DNA of 64,000 bases from contig JALIRH010000049.1 of assembly GCA_023055505.1 (NCBI GenBank), forward strand, positions 2,790,001-2,854,000, written 5' to 3'. The position numbers and the translations under genes were made by a program. Of the stretch, positions 42,401 through 52,901 are shown in pieces. Source of the stretch: Callipepla californica brunnescens. Taxonomy: Eukaryota; Chordata; Aves; Galliformes; Odontophoridae. Numbering within the stretch: position 1 is the first letter of the stretch; every line of letters starts with the position of its first letter. A model generated the notes under the pieces. It had not been told where the DNA came from, did no database searches, and was given only the letters and a program-made list of their open reading frames with translations.

Positions 42401-45400
42401 CCCATTGATCCCTATGGCCCTATTGAGATCTATGGCACCATTGATCCCTATGGCCCCATTGATCCCTATGGCACCATCGATCCCTTTGGCCCCATAGATC
42501 CCTATGGCCCCATTGATTCCTATGACCCCACTGTTTTATATGGCCCCATTGATCCCTATGGCCCCATTCATCCCTATGGCCCCACTGATTCCTTTGGCCA
42601 CATTGATCCCTATGGCTTATTTGTGTTCTAGGGCCCATTGATCCCTATGGTTCCATTGATTCCTGTGGCCCTATTGATTCCTAAGGCCCCATTTATCCCT
42701 ATGGCCCCATTGACTCCTGTGGCCCCATTGGTCCCTATGGCTCCAATGATCGCTGTGGCCCGACTGATTTCTATGGCTCCATTGATTCCAAGAGCCCCTT
42801 TGATCCCTATGGCCCCGGTGATTCCTATGGCCCCATTGATCCCTATGGCACCATCGATACCTTTGGCCCCATCGATTTCTATGGCCCCATTGATTCCTAT
42901 GGCCCCACTGATTTATATGGCCCCATTGATCCCGAAGGCCCCATTCATCGCTATGGCCCCACTGATTCCTTTGGCCCCATTGATCCCTATGGTCCACTGA
43001 TTCCTATGGCCCCATTGATTCTTATGTTCCCATTGATCAATATGCCCCCATTGAGTTCTATGGCCCCATTGATCCCTATGGCCCCATTTATCCCTATGGC
43101 TCCTTTGTGTTCTATGGCCCCATTGATCCCTATGGTTTCATTGATTCCTGTGGCCCCATTGATTCCTATGGCCCCATTTATCCCTAAGGCCCCTTTGACT
43201 CCAGTAGCCCCATTGGTCTCTATGGCTCCATTGATCGCTGTGGCCCCACTGATTCCTATGGCTCCATTGATTCCACGAGCCCCTTTGATCCCTATGGCCC
43301 CTTTGATCCCTATGGCCCCATTGATCCCTACGGCCCCATTGAGTTCTATGTCCCCATTGATCCCTATGGCCCCATTGATTCCTATGACCTAATTGATCCC
43401 TATGGCCCCATTGATCCCTATGGCCCCATTGATTCCTAAGGCCCCACTGATTCCTATGGCCCCATTGATTTATATGGTCCCATTGATTCCTATGGTCCCA
43501 TTGATCCCTTAGGCCCCATTGAGTTCTATGGCCCCATTGAGTTCTATGGCTCCATTGATTCCTATGGCCCCATTGAGTTCTATTACCCCACTGCTTCCTA
43601 TGGCCCCATTGATCCCTATGGACCCATTGATTCCTATGGCCCCACTGACTCCTATGGCCACACAGACTCCTATGGCCCCATTGATCCCTATGGCCCTATT
43701 GAGATCTATGGCACCATTGATAACTATGGCTCCATTGATACCTAAGGCACCATTGATCCCTATGGCCCCATTGATTCCTATGGCCCCACAGAGTTCTATG
43801 GTCCCACTGATTCCTATGGCCTCATTGATCCCTATGGCCCTATTGAGTTCTATGGCCCCATTGACTTCTATGTCTCCATTGATTCCTATGGCCTCATTGA
43901 TTTTTATGGTCTCATTGATTCCTATGGCCCCATTGATCCCTATGGGCTCATTGAGTTCTATGGCCCCACATATTCCTAAGGCCCCATTGATTCCTAAGGC
44001 CACATTAATCCCTACGGTCCCATTTATCCCTATGGTCCCATTGATCCCTATGGCCCCATTGATTCCTATGGCCCCATTGATCCCTATGGCCCCATTGATT
44101 CCTATGGCCCCATTGATTCCTATGGCCCCATCGAACCCTATGTTCCCATTGATTTCTATGGCCCCATTGATTCCTACGGTCCCATTTATTTCTATGGCCC
44201 CTTTGATTCCTAAGGTCCCATTGATCCCTATGGTCCCATTGATCCCTATGGCCCCATTGAGTTCTCTGGCCCTATTGATCCCTATGGCCCCTTTGAGTTA
44301 TATGGCTCCATTGATTCCTATGGCACCTTTGATTCCTATGGCCCCATTGATTCCTATGACCCCATCGATTCCTATGGCCCCTTTTGATTCCTATGGTCAC
44401 ATTGATCCCTATGTTCCCATTGATCCCTATAGCCCTATTGAGTTCTATGGCCCCATTGATTCTTATGGCCCCATTGATTCCTATGTCCCCTTTGATTCCT
44501 GTGGTAACATTGATTCCTGTGGTCACATTGATTCCTATGCCCCTTTGATTCCTGTGGCCCCATTGATTCCTATGGCCCTATTGATTCCTATGGCCCCACT
44601 GATTCCTATGGCCCCATTGATCCCTATGGCCCCATTGATTTCTATGGCCCCATCGATTCCTATGGCCTTATTGAGATCTATGGCCGCATTGATCCCTATG
44701 GCCCCATCGATTCCTATGGCCCCATCGATTCCTATGGTCCCAATGATTCCTATGGTCCCATTGATTCCTATGGCCCCATTGATTCCTATGGACCCATTAA
44801 TTCCGATGGCCCCTTAGAGTTCTATGCCCCCATTGATCGCTGTGGCGCCATTGATTACTAAGGCCCCACTGATCACTATGGCCCCATTGAGTTCTATGGC
44901 CCCATTGATTCCAATGGCCCCATTGATTCCCATGGCCCCATTGATTCCTATGGCCCCATTGATTCCTATGGTTCCATTGATCCCTAAGGCCCCATTGAGT
45001 TATATGGCTCCATTGATTCCTATGGAACCATTGATTCCTATGTCCCCATTGATTCCTATGTCCCCATCGATTCCTATGGCCCCATTGATCCCTGTGGCCC
45101 CATTGATTCCTAAGGTCTCATTGATTCCTATGGCCCCATCGATCCCTATGGCCCCATTGATTTCTATGGCCCCATTGATTCATACGGTCATATTTATTTC
45201 TATGGCCCCATTGATTCCTATGGCCCCATTGATTCTTATGGCCCCTTTGATTCCTGTGGCCCCATTGATCCCTATGGGCCCATTGATTACTACGGCCTTA
45301 TTGATCCCAATAGCTCCACTGATTCCAATGGCCCCTTTGATTCCTATGGCCCCACTGATTCTTATTGCCTCTAATATCACTATGGCCCCATTGATTCCTA

Positions 45401-48400
45401 AGGCCCCATTGATTCCTATGACCCCATTGAGTTCAACGGCCGCATTGATCCCTATGGCCCCATCGATTCCTATGGCCCCATCGATTCCTATGGTCCCATT
45501 GATCCCTATGGCCCACTGATTCCCATGGCCCCATTGATTCCTATGGCCCCATTGAACCCTATGGCCCCATTGATTACTATGGCCCCACTGATCCCTATGG
45601 CCCCATTGATCCCAATGGCCCCATTGAGTTCTGTGGCCCCATTGATTCCTATGGCTTCATTGATTCCCATGGCCCCATTGATTCCTATGGCCCCATTGAT
45701 TCCTATTGTTCCATTGATCCCTAAGGCCCCATTGAGTTATATGGCTCCATTGATTCCTATGGAACAATTGATTCCTATGGCCCCATTGACTCCTATGACC
45801 CCATCGATTCCTATGGCCCCATCGATCCCTATGGCCCCATTGATCCCTAAGGCCCCATTGATTCCTATGGTCACATTGATTCCTGTGGCCCTATTGAGTT
45901 CTATGACCCCATTTATCCCTATGGACCCACTGATTCCTATGGCCCCATTGATCCCTATGGCCCCATTGATTCCTATGGCCCCATCGATTCCTATGGCCTT
46001 ATTGAGTTCTATGGCCGCATTGATCCCTATGGCCCCATCGATTCCTATGGCCCCATCGATTCCTATGGTCCCATTGATTCCTCTGGTCCCATTTATTCCT
46101 TTGGTCCCATTGATTCCTATGGCCCCATTGATTCCTATGGCCCCATTGATTCCTATGGCCCCTTAGAGTTCTATGCCCCCATTGATCTCTATGGCCCCAT
46201 TGATTACTAAGGCCCCACGGATCACTGTGGCCCCATTGAGTTTTATGGCCCCATTGATTCCTATGGCCCCATTGATCCCTATGGCCCCATTGATCCCAAT
46301 GGCCCCATTGAGTTCTGTGGCCCCATTGATTCCTTTGGCTTCATTGATTCCCATGGCCCCATTGATTCCTATGGCCCCATTGATTCCTATGGTTCCATTG
46401 ATCCCTAAGGCCCCATTGAGTTATATGGCTCCATTGATTCCTATGGTCCCATTGATTCCTATGGCCCCATTGATCCCTATGGCCCCATTGATCCCTATGG
46501 CCGCATTGATTCCTAAGGTCCCTTTGATTCCTATGGCCCCATCGATCCCTATGGCCCCATTGATTTCTACGGCCCCATTGATTCATATGGTCATATTTAT
46601 TTCTATGGCCTTATTGATTCCTACGGCCTTATTGATCCCAATGGCTCCACGGATTCCAATGGCCCCATTGATTCCTATGGCCCCACTGATTCTTATTGCC
46701 TCAATGATCCCTATGGCCCCATTGATTCCTAAGGCCCCATTGATTCCTATGACCCCATTGAGTTCTATGGCCGCATTGATCCCTATGGCCCCGTCAATTC
46801 CTATGGCCCCATCGATTCCTATGGTCCCATTCATCCCTATGGCCCACTGATTCCCATGGTCCCATTGATTCCTAAAGCCCCACTGATCCCTATCGTCCCA
46901 TTGATTACTGTGTCCACACTGATTCCTATGGCCCCATTGATCCCTATGGCCCCATTGAGGTCTATGGCTCCATTGACTCCTATGATACCATTGATCCTTA
47001 TGGCCCCGTAGATCCCTATGACCCCATTGATCCCTATGGCCCCTTTGATTCCTATGGTTCCATTGATCCCTATGGCCCCTTTGAGTTATATGGCTTCATT
47101 GATTCCTATGGTCCCATTGATTCCTATGGCCCCATTGATTCCTATGGCCACATTGAGTTCTATTACCCCACTGATTCCTATGGCCTCATTGATCCCTATG
47201 GACCCATTGATTCTAATGGCCCTACTGATTACTGTGGCCCCTTTGAGTTATATGGCTCCATTGATTCCTATGGTCCCTTTGTTTCCTATGGCCCCATTGA
47301 TTCCTATGACCCCATTGATCTCTATGGCCCCATTGATCCCTATGGCCCCTTTGATTCCTTAGGCCCCACTGATTGCTATGGCCCCATTGATTCCTATGGC
47401 CGCATTGATTCCTATGGCCCCATTGATTCCTATGGCCCCATTGATCCCTATGGCCCCACTGATCCCTATGGCCCCATTGATTCCTAAGGCCCCACTGATT
47501 CCTATGGCCCCATTGAGTTCTATGGCCCCATTGAGTTCTATGTCTCCATTGATTCTTATGGGCCCATAGAGTTCTATTACCCCACTGATTCCTATGGCCC
47601 CATTGATCCCTATGGACTCATTGATTCCTATGGCCCCACTGATTCCAATGGCCCCATTGATTCCTATGGTCCCATTGATCCCTATGGCCCTATTGAGATC
47701 TATTGCACCATTGATTCCTATGGCCCCATTGATCCCTATGGCCCCATTGAGGTCTATGGCTCCATTGACTCCTATGATACCATTGATCCTTATTGCCCCG
47801 TAGATCCCTATGACCCCATTGATCCCTATGGCCTTATTGATTCCTATGGCCTTATTGATCCCTATGGCCCCATTGATTGCTATGGCCCCATTGATCCCTA
47901 TGGCCCCATTGATTCCTATGGCCCTATTGATTCCTATGGTCCCATTGATCCTTATGGTCCCATTGATCCCTATGTCCCCATTGATTCCTATGGCCCCTTT
48001 GAGTTCTATGGCCACATTGATCCCTATGGCCCCATTGATCCTTATGGACCTTTGAGTTCTATGGCACCATTGATTCCTAAGGCCCCATTGATTCCTATGG
48101 CCCCGGTGATTCCTATGGCCCCACTCTTCCCTATGGCACCATCGATCCCTATGGCCCCACTGATTCCTTTTGCCCCATTGATTCCTATGGCCCCACTGGT
48201 TTATATGGCCCCATTGATCCCTATGGCCCCATTCATCCCTATGGCCCCACTGATTCCTTTGGCCCCATTGATCTCTATGGCCCCATGGATCCCTATGGCC
48301 CCATTGATCCCTATGGCCCCATTGATCCCTACGGCCCCATTGATTCCTATGGCCCCATTGATTCCTATGGCCCCATTGATTCCTATGGCCCCATTGATCC

Positions 48401-49264
48401 CTGTGGCCCCACTGATCCCTATGGCCCCATTGATTTTAAAGGCCCCACTGATTCCTATGGCCCCATTGATTCCTATGGCCTCATCGATCCCTATGGCCCC
48501 ATCGATTCCTATGGCCCCATTCATCCCTATGGCCCCATTAATTCCTATGGCCTCATTGATCCCTATGGCCCCCTTGATCCCTATGGCCCCATTGATTCCT
48601 AAGGCCCCACTGATTCCTATGGCCTTATTGATTCCTATGGCCCCATTGATTCCTATGGTCCCATTGATTCCTATGGCCCCATTGAGTTCTATGGCCCCAT
48701 TGAGTTCTATGGCTCCATTGATTCCTATGGCCCCATTGAATTCTATTACCCCACTGATTCCTATGGCCCCATTGATCCCTATGGACCCATTGATTCTAAT
48801 GGCCCCACTGATTCCTATGGCCCCATTGATTCCTATGGTCCCATTGATCCCTATGGCCCTATTGAGATCTATTGCACCATTGATAACTATGGCCCCATTT
48901 ATCCCTATGGCCCCATTGAGTTCTATTGCTCCATTGACTCCTATGATACCATTGATCCTTATGGCCCCATAGATCCCTATGACCCCATTGATCCCTATGG
49001 CCTTATTGATTCCTATGGCCCCATTGATTCCTATGGTCCCTTTGATCCCTATGGCCCCATTGATCCCTATGGCCCCATTGATTCCTATGGCCCCTTTGAG
49101 TTCTATGGCCACACTGATCCCTATGGCCCCATTGATTCCTATGACCCCATTGATTCCTATGACCCCATTGATTCCTATGGCCCCACTGATTTATATGGCC
49201 CCATTGATTTCTATGGCCCCGTTGATCCCTGTGGCCCCTTTGATCCCTGTGGCGACATTGATCC
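36441..49264. repeat. 18-bp minisatellite array, block B3 (12.8 kb)
   Basis: The largest block of the same 18-bp unit, about 710 units. It contains higher-order duplications: a near-identical tandem pair with a 1,366-bp period (about 40545-41910 and 41911-43276) and, inside the second copy, a 144-bp (8-unit) direct duplication at 41911/42055. Block-specific variants (ATCAATATG, TTTATATGG) mark the copies. It ends at the CR1 junction with the same GGCGACATTGATCC words as block A at 1451-1464. I see no unique DNA or gene in the block. Confidence 0.97.
41911..43276. repeat. Second copy of a 1,366-bp higher-order duplication
   Basis: Sequence landmarks at 41054-41272, 41305-41634 and 41640-41900 recur exactly 1,366 bp downstream with very few changes. 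The period is 76 units minus 2 bp, so small indels are copied with it. This points to recent unequal exchange or slippage. Confidence 0.88.
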
Positions 49265-49741
49265 ATAGATTCATAGATTCATGAGGTTGGAAATGACCTA
49301 CAATATCATCTAGTCCAACCATCCTCACACCACCATCCCTACCCACCAATGTACTAATTCAAATCCCTCAGCACCTCATCTAAACGCTTCTTGAACAGCG
49401 TTAGTGACAGTGCCTCAACCCCCTCCCTAGGCAGGCCATTCCAGTGCCGGACCACTCTCTCAGAGAAAAAATTTTTCCTCAAGTCTAATCTAAATCTTCC
49501 CCGGCACAACTTGTGGCCATTCCCTCTCGTCCTGTCATTAGTTACCTGGGAGAAGAGGCCGACCCCCTCCTCACCACAGCCTCCCTTCAGGAAGTGGTAG
49601 AGTGTGATGAGGTCTCCTCTGAGCCTCCTTTTTCCCAAACTAAACAATCCCAGCTCCCTCAGCCGCTCCTCGTGAGACTTGTGCTCCAGACCCCTCACAG
49701 CTTTGTCGCCCTTCTCTGAACACGCTCCAGGGCCTCGATGT

Positions 49742-50095
49742 TGTGGGAATACAAAAAGTATATTTAGAGCTGCAGCTGTGGAACAGAATAAACAGCATGA
49801 GAGAGGAAGGCTGAGAACCAAGGACACTTCCAGAAGAAGAGGAAAACAAGTTCAAGTAAGCTGCATGCTAGCAGACCCCAATTGGAGGAAGAGTGCATGG
49901 CTTGGGAAGACTCACAGCCCTGATTGGATAATTGCCTGTATGCACGGTTAAGGACTGTTTTGGGAAGTTATACTGTTGACATGTAAAGGCGGGTGGGAAA
50001 GTTACAGAGAGTTTGTGAAAGTATATAAGGGATGTTAAAACCTGTAATAAAGGATTTGGATCGTTCACATCTGAGTCCGTGCCCGAGACACTGCA
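49742..50095 (+). mobile_element. 5' LTR of the young provirus
   Basis: TGTGGGAATAC to GAGACACTGCA. TATATAAG at 50022-50029 and AATAAA at 50046-50051 are 16 bp apart, a compact U3/R layout. Confidence 0.95.
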
Positions 50096-50097
50096 AA

Positions 50098-50115
50098 TGG
50101 CGCCCACTGCGTGGT
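50098..50115 (+). promoter_or_regulatory. Primer-binding site, primer unassigned
   Basis: TGGCGCCCACTGCGTGGT begins two bases after the LTR. The first nine bases fit tRNA-Lys, the rest does not. I cannot assign the tRNA. Confidence 0.6.
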
Positions 50116-50539
50116 ACAAATCAAGCCGCGGCTGAGCGAGCCCGGTCCGGCAGCGTCGCCCGACTGAACTTCAGAGAGATTGTTTCGCGCGCGCCCGCAC
50201 CGTTGTGCAGGACAGAAGGTGAGCAGTCGGGAACCATGGGGAGTTCACTAACGAAGGAGCAACAAGTAAATCTTGAAGTATTACGGATAGTTTTAAAGTT
50301 CCAGGATCAGCCTGTATCTAACTCAGAATTAGCTACTTTTCTTAAATGGATAAGCAAAAATGTCCCTGAATTTCCAAAAACTGGGTTCTCTCTTGATGGA
50401 GAACTCTGGGACAAAATTGGCATAAAACTCTGGGAGGCTTCTATTACTAAAGACAGAACGGCTGCCAAACTTTTACCTGCTTGGCGCCAAATAATGGAAG
50501 GGCTTAAACAAATTCGACAAGGAAGAAGTTCTTCCGGCT

Positions 50540-50985
50540 ATGCCCTATCGCCCTCCCTCCTACCCTCGCCGCTGCCCCCTGATTCGGGAAGCGGCCCCTG
50601 CCCGGACTCGATCCGCGGCTCCGACGCCCCCCCCGACCGGGGAGAAGAGAAACCGCAGCCCCCCCCAGCGCTCCCGCCCTCCGTTCCGCCTCCGTCACTC
50701 GTCGCGCTGCTCCCGCCCTCCGCTCCGCCTCCGACGGTCGCTGCGTTCCTGCCGCCCTCCGTACCGCCCCCGCCGCTCGTCGCGCCACCCCCGCCCTCCG
50801 TTCTTCCCCCGACGCTCGCCGCGCTCCCGCCCTACGTGCCGTCCCCGTCGCTCGTCGCGCCTCCCCCGCCCTCCGCTCCGCCCTCCGCTCCGCCCTCCGC
50901 TCCTCCCTCCACTCCGCCCTCCGCTCCGCCCTCCGCTCCGCCCTCGACGGTCGCCGCGCCCCTGCCGCCGTCAGCCCCAGCTGTG
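50540..50985. repeat. GC-rich repeats encoding a Pro/Ser/Ala linker
   Basis: Imperfect repeats of CCCTCCGCTCCG-type 12-mers, with longer GCTCGTCGCG-containing units before them. The linker is far longer than in the nested provirus, so the tract has expanded within gag while keeping frame. Confidence 0.8.
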
Positions 50986-52127
50986 TCGCCTACTGCTGCG
51001 GCTCTGCAGCTGGTGTGTAACTTGCTTAAAAATGAGAACGAACCAGAACCAGTGGATCTTTCAGATTCTGGTTCAGTAGACCCGGAAGACAAATCGAACA
51101 TTCTCCCTCCTGACGATAATTTGGAGGGAGCGGGAAAGAAAATTTTTTCTACAGCGTCCTATGGGGTTTTAGAGCAGTGCAGAAAAGAAGCAATATTACG
51201 GGGTGATGCTGATTTGTTGCAAGCCTTTCCTGTGTTGTATCATGCAAACCAGCCCCCCCAGTGGGAATCTCTGCCTTATGAGGCAGTGAAGGAGCTAAGG
51301 AAGTCAGTCAGAGATTATGGAATTCAGTCTCCCTTTACATATCATCTTTTGACTGCAATCGGTGACAGTTATGTTATGACCCCTCATGACTGGAAAATTT
51401 TGTTATGAACAATCCTGTCTCCCATGCAATACACCGTGTTTATGACCGAGTATCGGGAACTGGCTACTATCCAGGCTATGAATAATTTGAATAACTTCAA
51501 TCACATCGGCATAGAGGAACTCATGGGGGAGGGGGTCCGGGCAATACCTCAGGCCCAGGCACAGATAGACAGGCAATGCTTTGAACAAGTTAAGACTTTG
51601 GTGTTGCGTGCTATCCGTCGGATACCCGACACTAATTCATCTAGCACATCATTTACATCAATTAGGCAGGAGGCCGCTGAGCCCTACATTAAATTTCTTG
51701 ACCGTTTGCAAAATACACTAGAGAGGCAAGTAGAAAATCAAGCTGCCCGGGAAGCTTTGCTTAAGCAATTAGCAATAGAAAATGCAAATGCAGATTGTAG
51801 AAAGGTCCTACAATCTTTAAAGAATGCAGATCCATCCATTACTGACATGATTAAAGCCTGTCAAGATGTAGGAACAGAAAGCTATAAAATGGCTTCACTA
51901 GCAAACACCCTGGCAGCCCAGCTTGGTACAGGGAAAGCTCAAAAAATAAAGTGTTACAATTGTGGGGAACCTGGTCATGTACAAAGGGACTGTAAAAAGC
52001 CTAAACAAGCAGATAAAAATGCTTGTGCTGTTCCAACACGTCCCTGTCCCCGGTGTGGGAGGGGGCTGCACTGGGCGAGAGACTGCCGATCTAAACTCCC
52101 TGTTGCTGCACGGCCCTGCAGTCTGCC

Positions 52128-52134
52128 GGGAAAC
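52128..52134 (+). promoter_or_regulatory. -1 frameshift heptamer, gag-pro
   Basis: GGGAAAC read as G GGA AAC in the gag phase. In the -1 frame no stop occurs before the dUTPase motif GSAGVDLA about 100 bp later. The following sequence is GC-rich. This heptamer is a known betaretroviral gag-pro shift signal. Confidence 0.88.
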
Positions 52135-52901
52135 GGGAAGAAGAGCGCGAGGCCGCGCACTATGACAGCAAATACGGTCCCGAATCCGCCGGCCGCTGCC
52201 TGGCCAGCTCACTCAGACCAGCCACTGCCGGCAGCGCAGGAGTGGATTTGGCCACCACCCAGTCAGTGACGCTAACTGATACCGACGTGACTCTTATTCC
52301 AACAGGGGTAATGGGCCCCCTCGGGGACGGGCGCAGTGCCCTCCTGATAGGACGTTCTTCTGTTACACGGATGGGACTTTTTGTTTTACCAGGAGTTATA
52401 GATGCTGACCACACTGGGGAAATTAAGATAATGGCATGGACACCCTCACCCCCCTGCTTTATTCCCAAAGGTCAAAAAATAGCACAATTAGTCCGTTTTC
52501 ATTCTATGGCTGAACCTGGTATTGGGGATCGAATTGGTGGATTTGGAAGCACGGACAAGCCTGCTGTGCTATGGACTACACAAGTATCACAAGACAAACC
52601 ATTATTATCATGTTTAGTGAATGGCAGGCAGTTATTATGCCTAGTGGATACTGGAGCTGATGTTACCATCATTAAGTCAAGTGAATGGCCCTCTGAATGG
52701 CCACTAAAATACCCTAATTCTGCTATTGTAGGAGTTGGGGGCTTGCAGCAGCCCAAACAAAGTGCCCGAATTTTATCTTTTGAAGGGCCTGACGGTCGCA
52801 TTGCTCACACTGCTCCTTACATCTTGCCAGTTCCCTATACTCTGTGGGGTCATGATCTCTTAAGTCAATGGGGCATGATTTTGCAGACAAATTTTCAATA
52901 A
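52135..52901 (+). CDS. pro: pro: dUTPase and aspartic protease
   Basis: Open in the -1 frame relative to gag. The dUTPase has GSAGVDLA, LIGRSSVTRMGLFVLPGVID, IPKGQKIAQLV and the C-terminal GGFGST motif. The protease has LVDTGADVTII and ends LWGHDLLSQWGM. Length and order match betaretroviral pro. It ends in TAA at 52899-52901, just after a second shift signal. No inactivating change was seen. Confidence 0.92.
52889..52895 (+). promoter_or_regulatory. -1 frameshift heptamer, pro-pol
   Basis: AAATTTT read as A AAT TTT in the pro phase, six bases before the pro stop. The -1 frame continues without a stop into RT. The same type of heptamer serves pro-pol in known betaretroviruses. Confidence 0.87.

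Larger units (their letters stand above)
50236..52269 (+). pseudogene. gag: gag of the young provirus, one in-frame stop
   Basis: The ATG at 50236 has a good context (ACCATGG) and starts MGSSLTKEQ, with Gly2 for myristoylation. Matrix-like residues 1-95 are followed by a long proline/serine/alanine linker encoded by GC-rich repeats (about 50540-50985), a capsid domain, and two CCHC zinc knuckles (CYNCGEPGHVQRDC and CPRCGRGLHWARDC). The TGA at 51406-51408 interrupts capsid; the same frame continues unbroken on both sides, so this is a nonsense change, not an indel. The stop is TGA at 52267-52269. Pro overlaps in the -1 frame. Confidence 0.93.

Noticed and set aside
36441..49264. G-quadruplex potential from the GGGG in each minus-strand unit
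   Set aside because: Only one G-run per 18 bp, so loops would be about 14 nt; not a convincing intramolecular quadruplex.
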